41,808 bases of DNA from Thermoguttaceae bacterium (lineage in GTDB: Bacteria; Planctomycetota; Planctomycetia; Pirellulales; Thermoguttaceae). Shown here piece after piece: positions 25,744-34,638 of the stretch (the stretch's first letter is position 1; each line of letters starts with the position of its first letter). The stretch covers positions 77,860-119,667 of the forward strand of contig JANXBW010000014.1 in assembly GCA_025060325.1 (NCBI GenBank), in the 5' to 3' direction. A program made the translations under genes and the position numbers. The notes below the pieces were generated by a model that was not told where the DNA came from, did no database searches, and saw nothing but the letters and a program-made list of their open reading frames with translations.

Positions 25744-26244
25744 AATAGAGCTTCGCCTATTGCACGACGGCGCGGTAGCGCGCTTGCATGGCCCTCTCCC
25801 CGAAGGCTCAGTATTCACGGAGATTGAACCAGTACTTTGCGACCAAGCACTTAAAGGCTCTTCGGACGCGCGGGCCCTTCAGTGGGGGGAGCCCGAAAGC
25901 CGTGGCCTTTGAAGGCCTTGAGGGCTGGGATGGTACGCAGGTCGATCCACCACCGAGGTTGGCCCGGAGTACGGGCGGCTTGGCGAGATAGAAAAGATCG
26001 GCCCCTTGCGGCAGATTAACGGCCCAGGCGGCCGGATTCTTGAGAAGCCGGCAACTCCCGTACCATCGTGGAGACGGCATCTGAGGGGATCGGTCGCGAG
26101 CTGCCGCTTTGTCCGTGGATGAGCTGCCGACGTGGCTATGTTTTGCCCTGCCGGAGAGAAACTTCGGTCAAAGTCTGCCGGGCACGCGGCAGCAGCGGTA
26201 CTCGCCCCCGAATCGTCTACACCCCCTCGGCAGGCAAAAGCGAC
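25744..26244. other. Convergent intergenic region between oxidoreductase and rplT
   Basis: This stretch of 501 bases has no credible gene. It contains a near-perfect palindrome GGCCTT-TG-AAGGCC at 25904-25917 and GC-rich short hairpins (GCGC/GCGC around 25774). None is followed by a T-run. Open frames on both strands lack domains and ribosome binding sites. Confidence 0.4.
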
Positions 26245-26619
26245 TTAAGCCTTTGCGGCGGGGGCCTCCAGGGCCGCCTTTGCCTGAGCAAAGATCTGAT
26301 CGAAAGCCATAGGATCATGAATCGCCAGCTCGGAGAGCGTCCGGCGATCCAGGGCAATGCCGGCTTTCTTTAGCCCGTTCATAAACTGGCTATAACGCAA
26401 GCCACGGGCTCGAACCGCCGCGTTAATTCGCAGAATCCACAGTTGGCGAAATTCCCGCTTGCGGGTCCGTCGGTCCCTATAAGCGAAAACACCGGCCCGA
26501 ATGAGGGTTTCTTTAACGACCTTCAGCAGTCGCCGGCGGCCCCCGACAAATCCTTCCGCACGCTTGTAGAGCCGCTTCTTCCGGCGAAGTCTCGCAGGAC
26601 CTGGCGTTGTTCGCACCAT
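26245..26619 (-). CDS. rplT: 50S ribosomal protein L20
   Basis: This 124-residue L20 has the conserved blocks [20 protein letters not shown] (rRNA-binding basic helix), [23 protein letters not shown], and [27 protein letters not shown]20 binds 23S rRNA early in large-subunit assembly and in other bacteria also represses its own operon. ATG 26619 is preceded by GGAGG at 10 bases. A short Ala-rich tail extends past the usual end. It follows rpmI as expected but at the unusual distance of 284 bases; this spacer has an 8-bp hairpin. Confidence 0.97.
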   Translation of the reverse strand: MVRTTPGPARLRRKKRLYKRAEGFVGGRRRLLKVVKETLIRAGVFAYRDRRTRKREFRQLWILRINAAVRARGLRYSQFMNGLKKAGIALDRRTLSELAIHDPMAFDQIFAQAKAALEAPAAKA

Positions 26620-26843
26620 CGAATGTCAGCCTCCTCGGAAATCGGCAGAAAGCAATCTTGTTTCCGATCTGAAATCAGTCGCGCGTGTTAACCTTCCGGC
26701 TTGCTGCCAGAAACTTGCCATCAACCGGCCCGATTCACACGGATTCCCAACCAAAAAACGAACCAGCCTTCTTCCGGCCGTAAAAACCTCCGTGCTACTC
26801 GTTCCGCAGCGATGAGGGCTCAAAACCCCCGATCAAGTCCCTC

Positions 26844-26870
26844 GAGAGTTGCCATCCAAACTCAACTCTC
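26844..26870 (-). promoter_or_regulatory. Hairpin in the rpmI-rplT spacer
   Basis: GAGAGTTG and CAACTCTC form a perfect 8-bp stem with an 11-base loop, 34 bases past the rpmI stop codon in the direction of transcription. No T-run follows. It could be a processing site, a partial terminator, or an L20-binding element; the sequence alone does not decide. Confidence 0.45.
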
Positions 26871-26903
26871 CTTGCCCAACCCGCGGGACGGGTAGCGCGT
26901 GGT

Positions 26904-27107
26904 TTAATAGCTCCACTGGGAAAGGGCTTTCTGAATGGGCTTTGCCACCACGGGATCCAGAGGAGCCGTGCCCCGCAATTGGCGGCGACGTTTCTTACTT
27001 TTGCGGGTGGCCAAGTGGCTCGTCCCTGCCTGCCGATGCATAACCTTGCCCGTTGCCGTCAAACGAAATCGCTTTTTGACTGACTTCCTGGTCTTCTGTT
27101 TGGGCAT
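26904..27107 (-). CDS. rpmI: 50S ribosomal protein L35
   Basis: This 67-residue L35 has the typical start MPKQKTRKSVKKRFRLTATGK and the block HLATRKSKKRRRQLRG. It belongs to the large ribosomal subunit. It is co-directional with rplT. infC, which commonly precedes rpmI, is not within the window on this side; a leader of about 340 bases with hairpins precedes the gene instead. Confidence 0.96.
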   Translation of the reverse strand: MPKQKTRKSVKKRFRLTATGKVMHRQAGTSHLATRKSKKRRRQLRGTAPLDPVVAKPIQKALSQWSY

Positions 27108-27453
27108 AGAGGTTCAAACTCCGCAGATATTCTTAACTATTTTGCTAACAATCCGGCGATTGCGCCTAAACTACCCCACCGGTAAATGGGGCAAATCCAA
27201 TCGCATCATTCCAGTAGGGCGTCTACCCCGAGGAAAAGTCCAGCGGTCGGTTTCCCTTAAAGAAGCAACTTTTCCCGCGTCTCGCTTCCCCAGGGGGGCC
27301 CTTCGGGCCGTTTGTTCGGCCAGCGTGTGGCGAAATTATCCTGATCGCCCCTTGCCGGGCCTCAACACTACTGGAACCTCTCCCAAATGTAGTATCTTTG
27401 GCAAGATGATGGATTTTCTTAACGTTTGTTTGAACGCACGAGTGGAACAAGCG
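27108..27453 (-). promoter_or_regulatory. Structured leader of rpmI with overlapping hairpins
   Basis: Between the promoter-like sequence at 27454-27480 and the rpmI ATG lie about 340 untranslated bases. They hold two hairpins that share bases and so exclude each other: GGCCC/GGGCC (27297-27301 with 27305-27309) and GGCCG/CGGCC (27306-27310 with 27317-27321). A third stem, CCCCA/TGGGG, is at 27174-27191. In other bacteria L20 binds the leader of this operon to repress it; this leader is a candidate for the same control, but I cannot point to an L20 site. Confidence 0.45.
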
Positions 27454-27480
27454 ATTATACCACTTTAGGCGCGTTTGCAA
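27454..27480 (-). promoter_or_regulatory. Possible rpmI promoter
   Basis: A perfect TATAAT on the minus strand (27459-27454) has TTGCAA (27480-27475) 15 bases upstream. The -10 box is ideal but the spacing is two bases short of the optimum. Confidence 0.4.
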
Positions 27481-28077
27481 AATCCGCCAGAAACTCGATC
27501 AAATCATACAGCTTGCCCCACTTATGGGCGAAATAGAGGCAACCGCCACAAGAAAGGCGAGGTTTTCCTCGCAGGCAGGTTGGAATTCGAACGGCTCCAC
27601 CGTTGAGAAATAGCGTCTAAGTGAAGCCGCCTTCCAGGCGGCGCCAGCAGGTTTTGCGGGCTCGTGCCGGGTTACCTGCCAGCAAGCAAGAGACCTCCGG
27701 GGGACAGGGGCCGTCCCTCGGCCGAGAACCGGACCAGGGGCCTATATTGTCGGCGGGTTGCGCCCGAAGAACCTTTGGGGCCGCACTGACTGCCCGATCA
27801 AGCCGGCAACTGGTCTTCTCATGACTGTTCCGGACTTGAACCGGCAACATCCCCGCAGTTTCCTTGGAGGAAATGAACGATCTGCGGTTTTTTCCGAACG
27901 AAGGGGGAACCTTCTGGCTCAAGAGAATCGCTGCGGTCGGTCTCAATCCAAGGCCCTGGGGTTTTGAGGGGCGTGCCCAATTTGTCGGACCCTCACAAGT
28001 CAGGGTAGGGAGTGAGGCGGCGGTCAAGGGTGCTCAACCGGGGGAATCAAAACGATATCCGTCAAGGGCTGGAGCCG
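27481..28077. other. Gene-poor stretch upstream of the membrane protein gene
   Basis: No gene is supported. On the minus strand a 53-codon stop-free frame (27616 to stop 27455) reads PTCLRGKPRLSCGGC and then WGKLYDLIEFLADFA, which looks protein-like with three Cys, but there is no ATG, GTG or TTG start ahead of it. It contains the hairpin GCGAGG-AAAA-CCTCGC. On the plus strand a frame from ATG 27873 (MNDLRFFPNEGG...) has GGAGG too close to its start. A two-part stem CCGCAG...CTGCGG with inner TTTCC/GGAAA lies around 27851-27885. Confidence 0.35.
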
Positions 28078-28707
28078 ATGGCTGCTCGCGTTGATCCGCA
28101 ACTCTTTTGCGTTGAGCGTTGGCAGCCTGGGTTGCGGCAATTCGTTCAACAGCTGCAGGCTTTACTCTTGGGGATGACAGCCGGGCCTGGGATGCTTCTT
28201 ATCGTGGCCCTTGCGATTACGGGGTTCACGGGCGGAACTGGGGCGGCACCTCTGCCATGGATTCCGTGGGCGGTGGCCGGGACTGCGCTGGCCGGTTGGA
28301 TCCTGGCCGAAATCTGGGCCCAGCACATGGTCCGGACAAAGTTTGGCGAGATAGTCGTTGGCAAAGGGCGGCTTTTTGGGATACCGGGCAATTCCGATTT
28401 GAACAAAGCCCTCAGCGGGTTTATCAACGAATTTGGCGACGTGGGCCGACTGTTTACGATCTTCTTTCTGTCCCGGTTCCTGCGATCGGCGGTTCTGGAG
28501 GGCTTAGCCTTCCTTGCCACGGTCGGTTACCTTCTTAGCCCAAACCCGCTTAGCCTTGGAGCGGCCATCATCCTTATCATCGCGATTCCCTGGGGTTTCC
28601 CCACGCTAAACGGTGTGACTCAATGGATCGTGGAGATGCTGCGTCGACTGGAATACAAACGGGCTGAAAGCTTCTCCGCCCAGACTGCTGGGCCAAAAGA
28701 GCGGTAA
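28078..28707 (+). CDS. Integral membrane protein of unknown function
   Basis: I do not recognise this family. The product of 209 residues (ATG 28078; the frame is open from GTG 28012, and neither start has a strong ribosome binding site) has four likely membrane helices. Two are at the N-terminal side (GMLLIVALAITGF; IPWAVAGTALAGWILAEIW) and two at the C-terminal side (AVLEGLAFLATVGYLL; AAIILIIAIPWGF). Between them is a polar segment RTKFGEIVVGKGRLFGIPGNSDLNKALSG. The end is basic and charged. Base composition and frame make a real gene likely. It stands alone, with gaps of 600-750 bases on both sides. Confidence 0.6.
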   Translation: MAARVDPQLFCVERWQPGLRQFVQQLQALLLGMTAGPGMLLIVALAITGFTGGTGAAPLPWIPWAVAGTALAGWILAEIWAQHMVRTKFGEIVVGKGRLFGIPGNSDLNKALSGFINEFGDVGRLFTIFFLSRFLRSAVLEGLAFLATVGYLLSPNPLSLGAAIILIIAIPWGFPTLNGVTQWIVEMLRRLEYKRAESFSAQTAGPKER

Positions 28708-29457
28708 CCGCCGGAACGAAGCGCCGCTTCTGCGCCCTCCGGACAAAACGCGGTAAGAGAAGAAGCCAACTCGTTGAGCAGTGACCCCCGCCTGAAGGAT
28801 CTTGCGCGAATTTTTGGCGAAACGATCTAAACAACTTGGCAACGGCACCACTTATTCCGGCCCACGCCCCAAAACAAAGCGCCCTAGCGCGCCGCGAATC
28901 CTTCGCTATCTTGCCAGTTTTCTCAATCGGGCCCCAATTAACCGGATAGTCCGTTTTGCCGGCTCGGATCTTCTCTTGCAACCGCCGATTTACTGTTGAC
29001 TTGACGCGGTCATTCTAGCTAATGAATGAACGGCTAATCCGTCTGTCTTTTTTGGCCGATACTTTTCTCGGCTATTTCTCGACCGCGACTCAAATGGACT
29101 TTTCCGCCGCGGCCGTAAGTGCCGGCGCTTATGCGGGTCACTTGAGCGGCAACAGCTGCGGGTTTGTCGACCGCTGGGATGACCTCCCGGTGGGTGGTTG
29201 ACTTTTCCGCCTTACTGAGGGGTCCGGCAAAGATCCATTTAAGGAGTTTTCAAAAACAGTGCTCGTGTGGCCGCAGCTCCGCCGCCCCCAACCCGGGTAG
29301 GTGCCTTGGCTCCTTGTCTTGCTCCAAAGGCCCCGGAAACCAGGCCGAGTTGGTTGCGAAGTTCTGGATCAAACCTTAACCGGGTACGGAGCTTAGTAGC
29401 CCCCTCACGGATTTTTTGTTTTCAAAGATCGTCAACACCTTTTCAGGAGGAGTGGTA
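28708..29457. other. Gene-poor stretch upstream of the large secreted protein gene
   Basis: This stretch of 750 bases has no convincing gene. A 59-codon frame starts at ATG 29022 (MNERLIRLSFLADTFLGYF...) but has no ribosome binding site. The ribosome binding site AGGAGGAG of the next gene lies at 29443-29450. No clear promoter or T-run terminator was found. Confidence 0.4.
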
Positions 29458-32400
29458 ATGGGCCTTTGCCCGCGAAAGATTGTAGCAGCTTGTGCCGGTA
29501 AGACCCAGGCAAAGAAAGACGCGCTGATGCTCCAAAAAAGTAAGAGCCACTCGCGGCGGGCTCGCCAGCTTCGTTTTGAGGTACTTGAGTCGCGGGAACT
29601 TCTCTCGATTGCCCCCGGCCATTATGTGAGCGGATTAGTGGGCAGTGACTCTCGGCTATACATTTTTCCCCCGGAGATGCCGGAGGGATCTCTGCTAGCC
29701 TTTCCCGTGGCGGAACTAAGAACGGCTAGCGGCACGCTTGCCGCCCCACCACGCGATGTCAGCTGCTACCCAGGGTACGCCTATCCCGGCCATTGGGATA
29801 AACAATTCCTGGACGTTGCCGATCACCCCACCAACCCGAAAGGTCTTCCCAGTGTGTTGCGAAGCTGGGATCTCAGTGTGCTCAATGCCGCTGCAGAGGA
29901 GGAAGGAGAGGGGTTTCTGCAAATCCCGGTGGTGACGGTGGGAAATGTGTACATGGATAATCCCGCCTATCCCGGGCCAAATCAGCCACGGTATTTGGAC
30001 GTGCGACTTAACGCCCTGGAGTGGAGCCCGGAACTTCCCGACGGGACGCGATTACTCTTCGGGGCCGGGTATGCCGGCATCGCCGGACAGAATACCATTC
30101 GCGGCCATTACCTTTTTGTTATCAATCAGCACTATGCCAAGGCTCGACCGGTCGTCAACTTAAGTGAACTGCGGGTGGAGTCTGCCGGCGATATCGCCTT
30201 TGGACCCAATGGAGTACTTTACCTTGGTTTAAAAGGTGGAAAGCTGCTTGCCGTCAAGAACTGGGATTCCAGTCAGCCTGTTGCTACCGTCCACCAGTTG
30301 ACAGGTCAATGGGAGGATTTTGATTCTCTCCTTCCGGGGGAGGGTAATCAGCTAATTGGAATTGCCCAAGATGGGGATTGGTACGAAATCAACCTCCAGC
30401 AGCTCTCCAGCCAGCGGAAGGGTACTCTTCCCTTAGGGACCGAGGTGATCGCCTTTGCGGGGGGCAATCCTTCCGGTCAAGGGCCCGCCCCGGGATCGGC
30501 TGTTTACGCGTACGGGGCATTCTTCGGATCCCGCCGCCCAGATGATTTGGGAACAATAACGGGCACCGTGGGGCGTAATAGCATCCGGCCTTATTTGTTC
30601 CAGCGATGGTACCGGTTTGATGTGGGCCAAAACGGCACAATCCGGATTTGGATCACACAAGGCTATCAAGAGAACCCCGGAATTAGGATTAAGCTTTATC
30701 AACAAATCAATGGCGGACCGCTCCTACCTGTATCGGAAGTCTCGGGCGATGGTGAACAAAACCTGGAGCTTACCTACACCCGCGGCCGAGCGGACAGCCC
30801 GGGGATGGACGTGACCTACTACGTCCATTTCAGCGACCTTTTCAGCCCGATTAGCTTCCGCGTTCAGGTTGTGCCTGGTGGCCCCTGGCCCAAGGTGCGT
30901 CTGGGCGTCTTGGGCGATATGCTTAGCCAAGAATATGCCGAGCATTGGTTCATCAACGGGAAAGGGTGGTACGATCTTCTGGCCGAAAGCGGCCGCGTTG
31001 ACGGCGGCCACTATGCCCAATCTTATCCCGATATCCGCTGGCAAGGTTATGAATACAACTGGGCCAACTGGTGGGCAACTACTGGGTCGATTTTCAGCAA
31101 CGGCCAACTTGACGGCCTGGTGGCCCAAGCCCAGTCGGGGCTGCTTTCCCATGTGGTCGTGATCCTCGGCTCAGGCGATTATATGGACAGCGGTGCCTAT
31201 GCGGCGATTTACAACAAACAGTGGACAAGCGGGCAGATAGCCGCTTTTGACAATCAGCGGCTTTCGTCGCTTTATCAAGCTCTTAGTCGCCTAACAGCTA
31301 CAGGTGTTCCCGTAATATTGTCGACAGTGGTAGATCCGGGATTCGCCCCGGGAGTCCAAGGGCCGTACTCGGATCCGGCTGGCCGGGCCCGCGTTAGCCA
31401 GGCCGTTGATAACTTCAACCAAAAATTGCGTCAGATGGCCGCCGAGCTGGGAGTTCCGGTCATCGACTCCAACGGTTTGATGAAGGCGATTTTCGGTTCG
31501 GCGGCTAATCCGGCAAATACTATTTGGGTAGGTGGGGTTGCGTTAACCCACGGGCAGGGTAACGAACCACAATTCACATTTACTGCAAATGGGATTTGCC
31601 CCGGCACGGTGATAAGTGGCCTGTGGGCGGGGCTTGTCGTCCACGCTCTCAACCAGCTTTATAATGCCAACTTACCGCCCGTTTCCGTTCAAGAGATCTT
31701 GCAAGCAGCCGGCTTAGGAAACGGCTACAACCCGGCCGGACCTTCGCTTGCCGTCAGCTACAGCCAGCTAATCGAGCTCCCCACCCTGCTGCCGGGCAAC
31801 AACGCTATCGATGGGATGGCCTGGCAAGATAACAACCGCAACGGGCGAAGGGAGCCAGGCGAAAGCCCCGCGGGCAACGTGACTATCCAGCTCTATTCAA
31901 TAGGCTGGGACGGTCAAATTGGTTCGGATGACGACCGCCTCGTCGGGGAAACTGTCACAAATTCCTCGGGCCAGTATGTGTTTACGAATTTACGAGCAGG
32001 AACATATTATCTTCGGGTTCTCCCTCCCCCGGGATCTCACTTCACCTACTACCTGGCCGGTTCGAATTCCTCCCGGGATAGTGACATAGTTCCTCCTGTC
32101 GGCACGTCGCGACCAATTCAGCTTGAGGGAGGGATGGTGGTCAGCAATATCGATGTGGGGTTGACCAGCTCGTCAATCTTGCAGGCCCAGGGGCTTGGAC
32201 GAGTCGACTACCGCCACTTTCCCAACAGACAACCTAGCACTGGTCAACTTTACTACCAGTTCGAAAGCACTCGAGCGGGGCTCGTCAGTGTCAATTTGGA
32301 CACGATGACTCCCGAGGCGGTCCTGCTCCTAACGGATGCCACAGGAAAGGTGCTTGGCTATTGTCTCGGTGCTGGTCAGGTAGACGCATGGGCGGATGCC

Positions 32401-34509
32401 GCTGGACAAACCTTCTTTGTTTGGGTGGGCGGAATCCGGTCGCTGTCCCATCTGGCGATTGGCAACCTGGTGGAGTACGACACGGCCACCAAACAGGTAA
32501 CAATCCGCGGCTCAAGTCAACGCGATACGATCAGCATCGCTGTGGAGCCAACCTTTGGGGTACAAATCAATCAGCTGCGCTATTCGGGGGTACCGGAACA
32601 GGGGTTGTCGCGGATTGTGGTACGCAGCTCGAGGGATATCGTTCGGCTTCAAGCAAGCTCCAGTGCTGATCGGCTCAACGTAACACCTGGGCGTGTCACC
32701 GGCGAAGTGTGGATAAATCAAGGCCTACTGCCCATTCAGCTTGACAATTGGGATGGTAAATTCGAATTGGACTTAGGCCTTGGCGTTGACGTAGTGCGGA
32801 TTGGCGGAGCACCGGCCGAAAGTGCCGAGGTTTTCGAATTCGGGCCTGGGGGGATTCGCTGGCGGAATAGCGGCTTTGACCACCGAATTTGGGGGGCAGA
32901 AGACATTCTGGTAGTGGCGGGCAACGGTGGTAACGACAGTGCTTTCTTGGTGGATCCTCGGGGGAGTACAGTTGTTGAAGCTGGGCTCACTAACCCCCAG
33001 GCCTCGCGACACCTGCTTGCCCTTCACGGCCTGACGGCGGAGGGTTACGCCTACCGCTGCGCTGTGCGAGGATTTCAGCGAGTGATCGTGGATGTGCCTG
33101 GGGCCACCGACCGGGCCACCCTGTACGACTCCCCCGAGTTTGAGGACCGCTTTTTCATCGATCCGGCCGCCGCCACGTTGGTTGGTCCCTCGGGCCTTAT
33201 GATCAAGGTGACAGGTGCCGAACTGGTCCAGGCTTACGGTTCCTCAGGTACAGTGGCGGATCGGGCCGTTGTTGACGGATCGGCCGGTGACGATCGCTTC
33301 GAGGCAGAAGGAACTGCGTGCCGAATACTCTGGGGCGGCGATCCCAATCGGTCTGCCGAGCTACGCTCCTTTGGTCGGGTTACTGCCAATGCTCGCGGTG
33401 GTGCTGACGAAGCCCGGTTTGCTATCGCCGATCCTACCGCGCCTGTCGAACTATCCGCTTCGGCCGCGGAGCGGTTTGCTCGAATTGTTGGTCCAAACTA
33501 TCGCTACGAGGTCAACGGCTTTCGCCGGGTTTATGCCGGTTCAACGGACGAGCTGGCTCAGACGATTAGCGTGCTCGTCAATGCCCGAGCCACACTTGTC
33601 GACAGCGGGGGTCATGACTTTCTCTATTTCCTGAGCGAGGAAGGAGAGTTGCGTACCCTGCTTGACGCTCAGCTCCCCTCGGAAAATTGGCTGCCCGGGC
33701 AGTTGGCGGGTGAATTCCAGGTGGGTCTCCGCCAGTTTGGTCAGGTAACGGCCGAAAGTCGTAATGGAGGCACGGACGTCGCTGTTTTTGCAGCCGGATC
33801 AGATGGGCGATTTATCGCCACGCCAGAATATGCTGTGGTTCAGGGGAATGGCTATCGCTTCCGCACCTTCGGGTTTGACGATGTAATCGTCTGGAACGAG
33901 GATGGGCTGGGGCCCCAATCGGCGGTCCTCTACGGCAGTGAGTACGACGATACTCTGCAGGTAGGCCTCATTGGCTGGCGAGGGCTTGATATCGGGTCGG
34001 CTATGCGATTTGCGCTTGGTGGCCCAGTACCCGTTAACTATTACCTCGTGGCAGTGCCTACCGTCCGCATTCTTGCCGACGGGCTTGCCTCCGGAGGTGT
34101 TGACCAGGCCCAGCTCATGGGTATTGCGGGCGTACAGGAGCGGATCTCGGCTCTCACGGCCACCCGCTCCGTCGTTTACTGGGCCGAGGGCGGGGCGGGC
34201 AATCGCCGGTTGCTTACCCTGGAGGGCTTCCAAAGCGTCCAAATCACCGGCAATGCGAGCCAAGGTGATGCCGATTTGGCTGTGGTGATCGATTCGCCCG
34301 GCAACGACTGGCTGTGGGCTTCGGGGATCCACAATCCCCGCCGGCTTAGCTTCGAGGCTGTCGACCACGTGCTTACGTTAGAGGATCTGGCCGGCGTGAC
34401 AGCCGTGCGGTTTTTCGGCGGGGCAGACACGGCCGAGATCGAACATCGGGAAGAGCTAGAGTTCGAGCTTGAGCTTGTTGGCGACTGGCTCCTCCCCGGC
34501 CCCGCGTAA
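29458..34509 (+). CDS. Large secreted multidomain protein with degenerate SGNH-like domain
   Basis: This 1683-residue protein starts at ATG 29458 behind AGGAGGAG; the frame continues 14 codons upstream. Residues 33-50 (RRARQLRFEVLESRELLS) carry the motif typical of large planctomycete surface proteins. In order: a beta-rich domain (55-340), a pre-peptidase-like beta domain (345-478), an SGNH-hydrolase-like domain (about 480-735), an SdrD B-like domain (about 783-905; IDGMAWQDNNRNGRREPGE then SGQYVFTNLRAGTYYLRV), another beta domain (910-1000), and diverged repeats of roughly 110-120 residues to the end (for example RATLYDSPEFEDRF, AVVDGSAGDDRF, AVLYGSEYDDTL). In the SGNH-like part the GDS motif is GDM (LGVLGDMLS), the GxND block reads GSGD, and the last block reads NGICPG instead of DGIHP. 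So it keeps the fold but not the catalytic set. Probably an adhesive or structural surface protein. Confidence 0.85.
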   Translation: MGLCPRKIVAACAGKTQAKKDALMLQKSKSHSRRARQLRFEVLESRELLSIAPGHYVSGLVGSDSRLYIFPPEMPEGSLLAFPVAELRTASGTLAAPPRDVSCYPGYAYPGHWDKQFLDVADHPTNPKGLPSVLRSWDLSVLNAAAEEEGEGFLQIPVVTVGNVYMDNPAYPGPNQPRYLDVRLNALEWSPELPDGTRLLFGAGYAGIAGQNTIRGHYLFVINQHYAKARPVVNLSELRVESAGDIAFGPNGVLYLGLKGGKLLAVKNWDSSQPVATVHQLTGQWEDFDSLLPGEGNQLIGIAQDGDWYEINLQQLSSQRKGTLPLGTEVIAFAGGNPSGQGPAPGSAVYAYGAFFGSRRPDDLGTITGTVGRNSIRPYLFQRWYRFDVGQNGTIRIWITQGYQENPGIRIKLYQQINGGPLLPVSEVSGDGEQNLELTYTRGRADSPGMDVTYYVHFSDLFSPISFRVQVVPGGPWPKVRLGVLGDMLSQEYAEHWFINGKGWYDLLAESGRVDGGHYAQSYPDIRWQGYEYNWANWWATTGSIFSNGQLDGLVAQAQSGLLSHVVVILGSGDYMDSGAYAAIYNKQWTSGQIAAFDNQRLSSLYQALSRLTATGVPVILSTVVDPGFAPGVQGPYSDPAGRARVSQAVDNFNQKLRQMAAELGVPVIDSNGLMKAIFGSAANPANTIWVGGVALTHGQGNEPQFTFTANGICPGTVISGLWAGLVVHALNQLYNANLPPVSVQEILQAAGLGNGYNPAGPSLAVSYSQLIELPTLLPGNNAIDGMAWQDNNRNGRREPGESPAGNVTIQLYSIGWDGQIGSDDDRLVGETVTNSSGQYVFTNLRAGTYYLRVLPPPGSHFTYYLAGSNSSRDSDIVPPVGTSRPIQLEGGMVVSNIDVGLTSSSILQAQGLGRVDYRHFPNRQPSTGQLYYQFESTRAGLVSVNLDTMTPEAVLLLTDATGKVLGYCLGAGQVDAWADAAGQTFFVWVGGIRSLSHLAIGNLVEYDTATKQVTIRGSSQRDTISIAVEPTFGVQINQLRYSGVPEQGLSRIVVRSSRDIVRLQASSSADRLNVTPGRVTGEVWINQGLLPIQLDNWDGKFELDLGLGVDVVRIGGAPAESAEVFEFGPGGIRWRNSGFDHRIWGAEDILVVAGNGGNDSAFLVDPRGSTVVEAGLTNPQASRHLLALHGLTAEGYAYRCAVRGFQRVIVDVPGATDRATLYDSPEFEDRFFIDPAAATLVGPSGLMIKVTGAELVQAYGSSGTVADRAVVDGSAGDDRFEAEGTACRILWGGDPNRSAELRSFGRVTANARGGADEARFAIADPTAPVELSASAAERFARIVGPNYRYEVNGFRRVYAGSTDELAQTISVLVNARATLVDSGGHDFLYFLSEEGELRTLLDAQLPSENWLPGQLAGEFQVGLRQFGQVTAESRNGGTDVAVFAAGSDGRFIATPEYAVVQGNGYRFRTFGFDDVIVWNEDGLGPQSAVLYGSEYDDTLQVGLIGWRGLDIGSAMRFALGGPVPVNYYLVAVPTVRILADGLASGGVDQAQLMGIAGVQERISALTATRSVVYWAEGGAGNRRLLTLEGFQSVQITGNASQGDADLAVVIDSPGNDWLWASGIHNPRRLSFEAVDHVLTLEDLAGVTAVRFFGGADTAEIEHREELEFELELVGDWLLPGPA

Positions 34510-34558
34510 TTCCGAACTTGTCTCAACAGTCGCCGGAACCTCACCGCACTCCTAAGAC

Positions 34559-34574
34559 CCCGTGGAAGCACGGG
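34559..34574. terminator. Tetraloop hairpin between convergent genes
   Basis: CCCGTG-GAAG-CACGGG is a perfect 6-bp stem with a 4-base loop between the converging ends of the two large secreted-protein genes. No T-run follows on either strand, so termination is only likely from position. Confidence 0.4.
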
Positions 34575-34638
34575 CAGGGGAGAAGCCATAGTTGCGCGCT
34601 CGATCAGCCGCGCCTAGTGTCCTAAATAGAGCGGAAAC

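Noticed and set aside
27215-27260. GAGGAAAAGTCC, resembling the conserved 5' part of RNase P RNA
   Set aside because: The consensus is broken by an extra A, and no ACAGA-type P4 partner lies within 400 bases.
27555-27600. tRNA-like string with TTCGAA near the 3' end
   Set aside because: The flanking bases do not form a T-arm stem and no acceptor or anticodon arm could be built.
29022-29201. 59-codon frame upstream of the large secreted protein
   Set aside because: No ribosome binding site and no recognisable sequence; a TTGACT upstream lacks a matching -10 box.
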